A DNA stretch of 20,809 bases from a virus. A program made the position numbers and the translations under genes. The first letter of the stretch is position 1; every line of letters starts with the position of its first letter. The notes beneath the pieces were generated by a model. That model was not told the origin of the DNA. It was given only the letters and a program-made list of their open reading frames with translations, and made no database searches. The stretch spans positions 1 through 20,809 of IMG/VR virus record IMGVR_UViG_3300017917_001086; one strand, 5' to 3'. This document shows positions 1-5,276 of this stretch, piece after piece.

Positions 1-22
1 GCTCCGATTTTAGAAAAAAGAT

Positions 23-52
23 TTGACATACAATCTATTAAAACTGTATACT
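23..52 (+). promoter_or_regulatory. sigma70-like promoter upstream of the structured RNA region
   Basis: TTGACA at 23-28 and TATACT at 47-52 are separated by 18 bases. The -35 is consensus and the -10 is one base off. No coding gene follows for about 275 bases, so this promoter probably drives the foldable region after it, perhaps reading on into the gene at 328. Confidence 0.6.
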
Positions 53-59
53 TACTAAG

Positions 60-310
60 TTCTACATCGGTCAAATACCCAGCTTGGGAAGTTTTATGCA
101 AAAAATAGTGTGCTAGTAGAATCCCCGGCCCTACGCCGGTTAGCGAGTAGGCGTGACAAGACCAGCGTTAGGAGTCTTAGGCTATCCATGCGGCCTCCAA
201 TCGGGCCAAATCCGATTTGGTAAAAGCAACCCATGGAATCGTTGATCCTTCGACCAAGGATACGGACAGGGTAACCACTCAAATCGGGGCTTATGGGAAT
301 AAGTAGCCGA
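60..310 (+). ncRNA. candidate structured non-coding RNA, family not recognised
   Basis: This stretch has no convincing ORF on either strand and is visibly richer in G+C than its neighbours. It contains consecutive perfect helices: CCGGC 125-129 with GCCGG 135-139, and AAGAC 158-162 with GTCTT 174-178. A closed multibranch domain follows. GGCTA 180-184 pairs with TAGCC 304-308 and encloses three stems: TCCATG 185-190/CATGGA 232-237 (itself enclosing AATCGG 199-204/CCGATT 212-217), ATCCTT 245-250/AAGGAT 256-261, and CTTAT 290-294/ATAAG 299-303. CCGATTTG 212-219 could instead pair with CAAATCGG 280-287, giving a pseudoknot or a switch. A promoter sits just upstream. T4 encodes stable RNAs of unknown role (RNA C and D) near its tRNAs, so an analogous element is plausible. 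The exact ends are guesses. Confidence 0.5.
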
Positions 311-326
311 TACCATAAATATGGTA
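311..326 (+). promoter_or_regulatory. palindrome containing a CATAAATA late-promoter-like box before the first gene
   Basis: TACCATA 311-317 and TATGGTA 320-326 form a perfect inverted repeat ending one base before the ATG at 328. It contains CATAAATA (314-321), one base from the T4 late-promoter box TATAAATA. No Shine-Dalgarno sequence is visible ahead of the start. If the box is used, the transcript would begin almost at the start codon. An RNA hairpin is an alternative explanation. Confidence 0.3.
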
Positions 327-327
327 A

Positions 328-969
328 ATGAAAAAACAACGTATAGCATTATTTCACAATCATCCTGAGTGCAGCGTAGAGTGTGCTCACGGCATCTTAA
401 GAGCGTTAAGCTTGGCATTCGGTGTCGACGTAATTAATAGAGATGAATTGTCTGATGCTGTACTAAAAAAGTATAAGATGATAGCGTTTCCCGGAGGCAT
501 AGGAGATAGTGATAGGTATTATAGATTGTTGGCTAATAAGCAAGATGTGATACAAAATCAAATTGCTAAGGGTAAACGATATCTTGGTATTTGTATGGGC
601 GCTTATTGGGCAGGACCTCATTACTTTAATATACTTGAGAATGTAAATCCTGTACAATATATAAAAAGACCTAATGCTGAGACAAATAGAAGTTATGGTA
701 CGGTTGTTAATGTTACTTGGAATGGGCATGATGAATTAATGTATTTCTATGATGGATGTAGCCTAATAGGCGATCAAAATAATTTTGAAACTATTGCTAC
801 TTATAGCAATGGTGATCCTGCAGCAATCATACAAAATAATATAGGCGTCATTGGTCCTCATCCAGAGAGTGATATTTACTGGTATAAGAAAAAGTATTTA
901 AAGCCTTATTGGCATGAGTATAGACATCATCAATTACTACTTAAATTTGTTAAACGATTAATGAGATAG
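328..969 (+). CDS. class I glutamine-amidotransferase-like protein (biotin-protein-ligase N-terminal type)
   Basis: This 213-residue protein looks like the BPL_N family, a class I glutamine-amidotransferase-like fold seen alone or at the N-terminus of some biotin-protein ligases. The visible signs are an N-terminal beta strand (RIALFH), an FPGG turn near residue 55, a nucleophile-elbow motif GICMGAYWAG with Cys89 as candidate nucleophile, and GPHPESD near residue 177, which supplies a His and Glu in the position of the triad. There is no ligase domain and no synthetase partner nearby, so the substrate is unknown. The start at 328 has no evident ribosome-binding site. The stop codon shares its last base with the first base of tRNA-Phe. 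The fold call is fairly secure; the function is open. Confidence 0.7.
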   Translation: MKKQRIALFHNHPECSVECAHGILRALSLAFGVDVINRDELSDAVLKKYKMIAFPGGIGDSDRYYRLLANKQDVIQNQIAKGKRYLGICMGAYWAGPHYFNILENVNPVQYIKRPNAETNRSYGTVVNVTWNGHDELMYFYDGCSLIGDQNNFETIATYSNGDPAAIIQNNIGVIGPHPESDIYWYKKKYLKPYWHEYRHHQLLLKFVKRLMR

Positions 970-1044
970 CCGCTCTGGTGAAGGAGGTCCTCACGCTAGT
1001 CTGAAGAACTAGAGAACGCGGTTCGATACCGTGGGGCGGCACCA
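969..1044 (+). tRNA. tRNA-Phe (GAA)
   Basis: A complete cloverleaf is visible. The acceptor pairs GCCGCTC 969-975 with GGGCGGC 1034-1040, and the D stem is GTGA/TCAC. The anticodon stem CTAGT/ACTAG carries loop CTGAAGA with anticodon GAA at 1003-1005. The T arm is CGCGG/CCGTG with loop TTCGATA. Discriminator A and an encoded CCA (1042-1044) follow. Base 969 is also the last base of the upstream stop codon. Confidence 0.95.
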
Positions 1045-1049
1045 AACAT

Positions 1050-1175
1050 ATGAACAAGTATTTTATCTTTTTGAATAATTTATATTCTAGTACTAAGTTT
1101 ACTATTGTAGAACTTTTGTTTATAATTTGCTTGATTGGTTTTACATTAAACTATATAATTAGTTATTATGAATAA
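1050..1175 (+). CDS. possible 41-residue single-membrane-span micro-ORF
   Basis: An ATG at 1050, just after tRNA-Phe, opens a 41-codon frame ending with TAA at 1173-1175. It overlaps the start of the GGQ factor gene by 8 bases. The predicted peptide has one hydrophobic stretch (residues 18-37, KFTIVELLFIICLIGFTLNY) and a short polar tail. There is no visible ribosome-binding site, a good promoter lies inside the frame, and AT-rich DNA easily gives hydrophobic frames. I therefore hold this weakly; it may be only untranslated DNA. Confidence 0.2.
   Translation: MNKYFIFLNNLYSSTKFTIVELLFIICLIGFTLNYIISYYE
1131..1159 (+). promoter_or_regulatory. sigma70-like promoter for the GGQ factor gene
   Basis: TTGATT (1131-1136) and a consensus TATAAT (1154-1159) are 17 bases apart, placing the start of transcription close to the ATG at 1168. 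The 14 bases 1153-1166 (ATATAATTAGTTAT) recur exactly at 10035-10048. The bases before the -35 (TTTGCTTGATT) recur at the tRNA-Leu promoter. Confidence 0.6.
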
Positions 1176-1572
1176 TAAAGAACCCTTTTTTAGTATTACT
1201 GCTAAAGACTGTGAGTGGTCCTATACCAAGGGCACCGGTGCTGGTGGACAGAAACGCAACAAGACGTCTAGCGCTGTCCATTGTATACATAAAGCATCTG
1301 GAGCCCATGGCTATAGTGAATCCAGTCGTAGTCAACTTGATAATAGAAAAGAAGCCTTTCGTAAGATGGCTGAAACAGATAAGTTTAAGAAATGGATTCA
1401 TATAGAATACATGAAACGAACAGGCGAGCATTACGAAGTTGAACGTCAAATACAAGCAAGCTTAAATAAAGTAAAAGTCGAAGTTAAGATAGACGGCAAA
1501 TGGACAGAAGTCTCTATAGATCAATTAGTTGATGACCCAGATAAATTTGATTTTAGTTTCTTAAATAAATAA
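1168..1572 (+). CDS. release-factor-like peptidyl-tRNA hydrolase with GGQ motif
   Basis: This 134-residue protein is essentially one class I release factor catalytic domain (RF-1 domain). The GGQ loop is GTGAGGQKRNKTSSAV, with Gly26-Gly27-Gln28 as the residues that promote ester hydrolysis in the ribosomal peptidyl-transferase centre. It is followed by RSQLDNRKEAF, the usual helix of the family. It has no codon-recognition domain, so it should not read stop codons. Stand-alone GGQ proteins such as ArfB rescue stalled ribosomes, and PrfH acts with RtcB-type repair ligases. Unlike ArfB, the C-terminus here is acidic rather than basic, so its way of binding the ribosome is unclear. It lies between two tRNA genes behind its own promoter, suggesting a translation-maintenance role during infection. 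Confidence 0.88.
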   Translation: MNNKEPFFSITAKDCEWSYTKGTGAGGQKRNKTSSAVHCIHKASGAHGYSESSRSQLDNRKEAFRKMAETDKFKKWIHIEYMKRTGEHYEVERQIQASLNKVKVEVKIDGKWTEVSIDQLVDDPDKFDFSFLNK

Positions 1573-1573
1573 C

Positions 1574-1650
1574 CGGGGTGTAGCTTAGCCTGTTAAAGCG
1601 CCTGTTTTGGGAACAGGAGACCGAAAGTTAGAATCTTTCCATCCCGACCA
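1574..1650 (+). tRNA. tRNA-Pro (UGG) with altered 19-56 tertiary pair
   Basis: The acceptor pairs CGGGGTG 1574-1580 with CATCCCG 1640-1646, the D stem is GCTT/AAGC, and the anticodon stem is CCTGT/ACAGG. The loop TTTGGGA gives anticodon TGG at 1608-1610. The T stem is GAAAG/CTTTC and CCA is encoded at 1648-1650. The T loop reads TTAGAAT, with A where C56 is nearly invariant. The D loop reads AGCCTGTTA, with T where G19 is expected. The pair 19-56 therefore becomes U-A instead of G-C. The gene starts one base after the upstream stop codon. Confidence 0.93.
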
Positions 1651-1664
1651 CCTCTTTTTCAAAG

Positions 1665-2060
1665 ATGAGTAAAATAATAGTAAATGGGACTTTTGATATA
1701 ATTCATATCGGCCATTTAAAATTATTGGAGTATGCTAAATCCCTTGGTACATTTCTAACTGTAGCCATAGATACAGATGAAAGAGTTAGAAGTAATAAGG
1801 GTACATCAAGACCGGTAAACAATGAATATGAACGTAAAGTGATGTTGGAATTTTTAAAACCTGTTGACAAGGTAGTTCTATTTTCCAACGATCAAGAATT
1901 AATAGATATCATTAAACAGAATGATATAATGGTTAAAGGTTCAGATTACAAAGGTAAATATATAGTTGGTGAAACATTTTGTAAACAAATAATTTTTTAT
2001 GACAGAATTGAAGAATATTCAACAACAAAAAAAATTCGAAATATTACTACTGGGCGATAA
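1665..2060 (+). CDS. hldE2: heptose-1-phosphate adenylyltransferase (HldE C-terminal-type domain)
   Basis: This 131-residue protein matches the adenylyltransferase half of HldE (RfaE2). That enzyme transfers AMP from ATP to D-glycero-beta-D-manno-heptose 1-phosphate, giving ADP-heptose. The nucleotide-binding motif NGTFDIIHIGH (residues 7-17; HxGH type) is intact. SRPVNNEYER, VKGSDYK and the C-terminal STTKKI follow the HldE order. In most bacteria this domain is fused behind the kinase; here it is a separate gene placed ahead of it, overlapping the next frame by 62 bases. It starts just after tRNA-Pro with no strong ribosome-binding site. Related cytidylyltransferases such as TagD share the fold, but the neighbouring kinase favours the heptose assignment. 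Confidence 0.85.
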   Translation: MSKIIVNGTFDIIHIGHLKLLEYAKSLGTFLTVAIDTDERVRSNKGTSRPVNNEYERKVMLEFLKPVDKVVLFSNDQELIDIIKQNDIMVKGSDYKGKYIVGETFCKQIIFYDRIEEYSTTKKIRNITTGR

Positions 2061-2760
2061 CTGTGTAGACATATATCAATATGGTTACGTTGATCGCATC
2101 AGCCCAGAAGCACCGGTACCAGTATTTAGATTAGATAAAGAAGAATCCAGACCTGGTATGGCTGGAAATGTACATGCCAACCTTATTCAGTTTGGATGCA
2201 ATGTAAACTTTATACATGGTAAGACATCCACAAAGACCAGACTAATAGATATTAAAAGCAAACAACATATAGTTAGAATAGATAATGATGTCTTGTCTGA
2301 ATCAATTAACCTATTGACTACATATCTATACGATGCAATCGTTATCAGTGATTACAACAAAGGTACCATTTCTCTTGACCTAATAAAAGAGATACGACAA
2401 GATTTCAATGGTCCTATTTTTGTTGATACTAAGAAAACTGATTTAAAAGAATTACAAGACTGTATAGTAAAAATTAATGCTTTAGAATATTCTTTACTTA
2501 AATCTGAATGTGAGAATCTTATTGTCACATTGGGAAGCGAAGGTGTTAGATACAGAGATAAAATTTTTTCAGCTGTACCCATAGAAGTTGTGGATACGTG
2601 TGGAGCAGGCGATACTTTTCTAGCAGCACTTTGTTACGGATTTTTAACTAGTAACGATATGATTGAAGCAATTAAGTTCGCCAATAAGGCGGCCGCCATC
2701 ACAGTACAACATAGCGGAGTATATTCTCCGACATTAGAACAAATTGCGGGTATGATGTAA
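1999..2760 (+). CDS. hldE1: heptose-7-phosphate kinase (HldE N-terminal-type domain), compact
   Basis: This PfkB/ribokinase-family sugar kinase resembles the kinase half of HldE (RfaE1), which phosphorylates D-glycero-D-manno-heptose 7-phosphate at C1. Visible motifs are GDNCVDIYQYG near residue 20, the substrate-side RISPEAPVPVF, PGMAGNV near residue 53, KQHIVRID, SDYNKG, and the anion-hole/catalytic motif DTCGAGDTF at 199-207 with Asp205 as catalytic base. At 253 residues it is about 60 shorter than bacterial kinase domains; the lid and following strand region seem trimmed while the active site stays. The first residues overlap the hldE2 frame by 62 bases. Its last five codons (2746-2760) are also the 5' acceptor strand and D-arm of tRNA-Gly. 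Confidence 0.85.
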   Translation: MTELKNIQQQKKFEILLLGDNCVDIYQYGYVDRISPEAPVPVFRLDKEESRPGMAGNVHANLIQFGCNVNFIHGKTSTKTRLIDIKSKQHIVRIDNDVLSESINLLTTYLYDAIVISDYNKGTISLDLIKEIRQDFNGPIFVDTKKTDLKELQDCIVKINALEYSLLKSECENLIVTLGSEGVRYRDKIFSAVPIEVVDTCGAGDTFLAALCYGFLTSNDMIEAIKFANKAAAITVQHSGVYSPTLEQIAGMM

Positions 2761-2819
2761 TGGTAACCTGAATCCTTGCCAAGGATTATTTGCGAGTTCG
2801 ATTCTCGCTACCCGCTCCA
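2746..2819 (+). tRNA. tRNA-Gly (GCC), 5' end inside the hldE1 coding region
   Basis: The acceptor pairs GCGGGTA 2746-2752 with TACCCGC 2809-2815. The anticodon stem AATCC/GGATT has loop TTGCCAA with anticodon GCC at 2778-2780. The T arm is GCGAG/CTCGC with TTCGATT, and CCA is at 2817-2819. The D stem (2755-2758 with 2766-2769) contains one T-C mismatch. Its 5' strand lies in the last Met codon and stop codon of hldE1, which may explain the compromise. Confidence 0.93.
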
Positions 2820-2827
2820 ATAAATTT

Positions 2828-2903
2828 ACCGAGTTAGCTCAGTTGGTAGAGCGGCACGTTTACACCGTGTAGGTCGGGAGTTCGAGACTCTCACTCGGTA
2901 CCA
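2828..2903 (+). tRNA. tRNA-Val (UAC)
   Basis: A clean cloverleaf: acceptor ACCGAGT 2828-2834 with ACTCGGT 2893-2899, D stem GCTC/GAGC with loop AGTTGGTA, and anticodon stem GCACG/CGTGT. Loop TTTACAC gives anticodon TAC at 2861-2863. The T arm is GGGAG/CTCTC with TTCGAGA, and CCA is encoded at 2901-2903. Confidence 0.96.
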
Positions 2904-2914
2904 AGGATATTAAT

Positions 2915-3487
2915 ATGTCAGCAACATTTCTCACAGCAGACCCGCACTTCGGTCACGAAGGAGTGTGCAGATTCTTAAGAAAAGATGGTACTAAGCTTCG
3001 CCCATGGGATTCAGCAGAAGAAATGGATGAAGCTATGGTAAAACTCTGGAATGAAACTGTAAGTAAAAAAGATAAAGTCTACATGCTTGGTGATATCGTC
3101 ATCAATCGAAAAGCGTTACCTACACTTAGTAGACTTAATGGAGACAAGGTTCTAATAAGAGGTAATCACGATATCTTCAAACTCCATGATTACACCAAAT
3201 ATTTCAGAGACATTAGAGCGACTCATATCATGAAAGGTCTAATTCTTACTCATATCCCTATTCATCATGATAGCCTTGCTAGATTTGGTTGTAACGTTCA
3301 TGGGCATTTACATGAAAAACGAGTCATGCTTAACAACGAAATAGATAATAGGTACATTTGTGTTAGTGTTGAGCATACTGATTTTAAACCTATTTCTTTA
3401 GAAGATCTTAGAGATAGAATTTTAAAACAAGGTGGTGAATTGGAAATGCGAGGTGTTTCATCTTGGTGTGACATGCAACCTAGTTAG
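2915..3487 (+). CDS. calcineurin-like metallophosphoesterase
   Basis: This 190-residue protein belongs to the calcineurin-like two-metal phosphoesterases. The metal-binding blocks are in order: DPHFGH (residues 9-14), GDI near 59, RGNHD near 84, LTHIPIH near 108 and VHGHLH near 121. This short form is common in large phages and usually has no known substrate; a nucleotide or nucleic-acid phosphodiester or monoester is possible. It follows tRNA-Val by 11 bases. It is unlike the LpxH-like protein at 5277, which is longer and has a helical insertion. The C-terminal tail (GVSSWCDMQPS) looks unstructured. Confidence 0.85.
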   Translation: MSATFLTADPHFGHEGVCRFLRKDGTKLRPWDSAEEMDEAMVKLWNETVSKKDKVYMLGDIVINRKALPTLSRLNGDKVLIRGNHDIFKLHDYTKYFRDIRATHIMKGLILTHIPIHHDSLARFGCNVHGHLHEKRVMLNNEIDNRYICVSVEHTDFKPISLEDLRDRILKQGGELEMRGVSSWCDMQPS

Positions 3488-3499
3488 ATTAAAACTAGA

Positions 3500-3553
3500 T
3501 TACACCTTATAGATAATATTGAGGGTGTCCTCGGTAACTTCTATAGGGTGTAA
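3500..3553 (+). promoter_or_regulatory. switch-like leader hairpin of pstS
   Basis: The left arm 3500-3513 pairs over 14 consecutive positions (one G-T wobble) with 3540-3553. The right arm contains the only Shine-Dalgarno-like bases (AGGG 3545-3548) and ends two bases before the pstS ATG. AGGGTGT occurs twice, at 3522-3528 in the loop and at 3545-3551 in the right arm. ACACCTT (3502-3508) can pair equally well over those seven bases with either copy. The leader could therefore switch between a form hiding the ribosome-binding site and one freeing it. A small GAGG/CCTC hairpin (3521-3524/3529-3532) competes with the alternative pairing. Confidence 0.55.
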
Positions 3554-3555
3554 CA

Positions 3556-4566
3556 ATGAAACAAATAATTGCTGTCGTATTAGGATTATTTTTTGGTGCA
3601 ATTCAAGCTCAAACAATTACTGGGGCAGGCGCAACCTTCCCATATCCAATTTACGCTAAGTGGGCTGAAGCATATCATAAAGCAACTGGCGTAACTTTAA
3701 ATTATCAATCTATCGGTTCAAGTGGCGGTATCCGTCAAATCAATTCGAAGACAGTGATCTTCGGCGCAACAGATGCTCCAGTTAAAGGTGAGGATCTAGA
3801 CAAAAATGGTCAAGTACAATTTCCTGCTATCATTGGTGGTACTGTACCTGTGGTTAACCTGGATGGATTCAAGCCCGGTGAACTTCGAATCACAGGACCT
3901 ATCCTTGCAGAACTTTATTTAGGAAACATTACTAAATGGAACGATCCTAAACTTCTGGCATTGAATCCAGATAAAAAATTACCAGATCAAATTATCACTA
4001 TAGTCCACAGAGCAGATGGGTCTGGTACTACATTTAATTTTACTGATTACCTCAGTGAAGTCAGCCCTGAGTGGAAAACTAAAATGGGTAAAGGTGCAGC
4101 AGTAAAATGGATTCCACAAACCGCGGTTGGAGGTAAAGGCAACGAGGGTGTTGCTGCTAACGTTGATAGAATCAAAGGTGCAATAGGATATGTCGAATAT
4201 GCCTACGTCAAGAAAAATAATATGACATACATGCAACTGCAAAACAAATCAGGTAACTTTGTTAGCCCAGATGATGCGACATTTGCAGCAGCTGCTGCAG
4301 GTGCAGACTGGTTCAGTGTTCCGGGCATGGGACTGAGCATCGTAAATCAGGGCGGCAAAGAAACCTGGCCTATTAGTACAGCAAGTTTCATTATAATGTA
4401 TAAAGATCCTGCTGATAAAAAGGCTAGTCAAGAAGTAATTAAATTCTTTGATTGGTCATTCAAGAATGGTAAGAAATTGAGTGAAGAACTTGATTATGTT
4501 CACTTACCAGAAAAATTACAGAATGAAATTAGAACTCGTGTTTGGAAACAAATAAAAATAAACTAG
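3556..4566 (+). CDS. pstS: phosphate-binding protein PstS of the phosphate ABC transporter
   Basis: This 336-residue periplasmic phosphate-binding protein would feed phosphate to the host PstCAB transporter. Residues 1-18 are a signal peptide (short basic start, hydrophobic core, IQA before the likely cut). The mature N-terminus TITGAGATFPYPIYAKWAEA and the phosphate-ligand segments SIGSSGGI, GATDAP and RADGSGTTFNFTDYL are intact, as are the VGGKGNEGVA and GAIGYVEYAY blocks. Length and motif order match full bacterial PstS of proteobacterial type. No pstC, pstA or pstB is present. Cyanophages are known to carry pstS as an auxiliary gene induced under phosphate limitation; the host here appears to be another Gram-negative. 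Translation may be governed by the leader hairpin just upstream. Confidence 0.95.
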   Translation: MKQIIAVVLGLFFGAIQAQTITGAGATFPYPIYAKWAEAYHKATGVTLNYQSIGSSGGIRQINSKTVIFGATDAPVKGEDLDKNGQVQFPAIIGGTVPVVNLDGFKPGELRITGPILAELYLGNITKWNDPKLLALNPDKKLPDQIITIVHRADGSGTTFNFTDYLSEVSPEWKTKMGKGAAVKWIPQTAVGGKGNEGVAANVDRIKGAIGYVEYAYVKKNNMTYMQLQNKSGNFVSPDDATFAAAAAGADWFSVPGMGLSIVNQGGKETWPISTASFIIMYKDPADKKASQEVIKFFDWSFKNGKKLSEELDYVHLPEKLQNEIRTRVWKQIKIN

Positions 4567-4575
4567 GAGAATAAA

Positions 4576-5220
4576 ATGCGTTTACAAGAACTAGCGTCAA
4601 GATTAGTAGTTGTAGAAACCAAATTAGCAACACTAACAGGAGTGGAACCTAATACTTCAAGCCCAACTAGTATTGAAGAATTAGATTCAAGACTTTCGGT
4701 TGTTGAAGTTCAGGTAGATCGTCTTTTAGCTGAGAAAGCAGAAAGGCAAGTAGCCGAAGTTGTAGCAGCACCAGCAGATAAAGCAACAGTTTCTGTTGCT
4801 GATATTGTAGCTCTATCAGCAAGTTCTAGCGTCCCCCAGGCAGCTGATATTGTAGCAGATGTTGTAGCTGTGCAAATGGAGGCTCCGGCTATCCAAGATC
4901 CTGAAGTTGCTGCTATAGTTACTGCAGCCATTAAAGCAGTAGTTAATGCAGATCCCGAAGTAGTTACAGACCCAGAAGCTGTTAGATTACTTATTACCGA
5001 TGTTGTTTCCCAGATGCCTGCACCATCAGCAGATGTAGAAGAAAAGGTAGCTGCTGCTGTTGCTGAAGTTGTATCTGCTGCTACTGGAGAAGATGTAACC
5101 CCAGAAGTACATGCAGAAATCAAGGATGCTGTTATTACTCAGTCAGATGCAGCACTAGATGCCATCGAAGCTCGTTTGAATGCTGCAGAAGCAAAGGTAG
5201 ATAGTCTATTGGGAAAGTAA
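4576..5220 (+). CDS. Ala/Val-rich coiled-coil protein of unknown function, with possible -1 frameshift extension
   Basis: I do not recognise a family. The 214-residue product has three similar heptad-patterned helices. Two are at the N-terminus (residues 2-20, and about 35-55 with SRLSVVEVQVDRLLAEKAE). One is at the C-terminus (about 195-213, IEARLNAAEAKVDSLLGK). Between them is a low-complexity Ala/Val/Asp/Pro stretch. The repeated RL..VE.KV..L pattern suggests an oligomeric coiled coil. It has no signal peptide or membrane span. Ribosome-binding site AGGAG (4566-4570) gives the start. The stop is preceded in frame by slippery heptamer G GGA AAG. A virion or membrane-associated role is possible but not shown. 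Confidence 0.75.
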   Translation: MRLQELASRLVVVETKLATLTGVEPNTSSPTSIEELDSRLSVVEVQVDRLLAEKAERQVAEVVAAPADKATVSVADIVALSASSSVPQAADIVADVVAVQMEAPAIQDPEVAAIVTAAIKAVVNADPEVVTDPEAVRLLITDVVSQMPAPSADVEEKVAAAVAEVVSAATGEDVTPEVHAEIKDAVITQSDAALDAIEARLNAAEAKVDSLLGK

Positions 5221-5261
5221 TAAAGAAGTTCAAAAAATGGTTACGTAGTATTTTTCAATAA
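5211..5261 (+). other. candidate programmed -1 frameshift site and 14-residue extension
   Basis: GGGAAAG (5211-5217) is in the correct register (G GGA AAG) immediately before TAA 5218-5220. The same heptamer is used by phage lambda for its G/GT tail-assembly frameshift. A -1 slip would append 14 residues, VIKKFKKWLRSIFQ, ending with TAA at 5259-5261. The added peptide is cationic and amphipathic. An AAAGG run (5193-5197) lies about 13 bases upstream and might act as a Shine-Dalgarno-like stimulator; no strong downstream stem is obvious. Confidence 0.4.
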
Positions 5262-5276
5262 GGAGCATTATCTATA

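Noticed and set aside
120-310. Group I intron, RNase P RNA or tmRNA as the identity of the structured region
   Set aside because: I looked for the group I P/Q/R/S core, the RNase P conserved blocks and a tmRNA tRNA-like domain. Only loose resemblances appear (for example CGGGGCTTATGG), and the key conserved elements are missing.
94-418. Two overlapping minus-strand ORFs (94-339 and 182-418)
   Set aside because: They lie opposite the foldable region and the start of the amidotransferase-like gene, have no recognisable domains, and every confident gene in the window is on the plus strand.
2915-3487. The small metallophosphoesterase as a replacement for the GmhB heptose phosphatase
   Set aside because: GmhB is a HAD-family enzyme, and this protein is a calcineurin-type phosphoesterase common in phages without heptose genes; adjacency alone is not enough.
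4710-5123. Minus-strand ORF of Ser/Thr/Ala composition opposite the coiled-coil gene
   Set aside because: It is the antisense shadow of an Ala/Val-rich repeat region and has no independent support.
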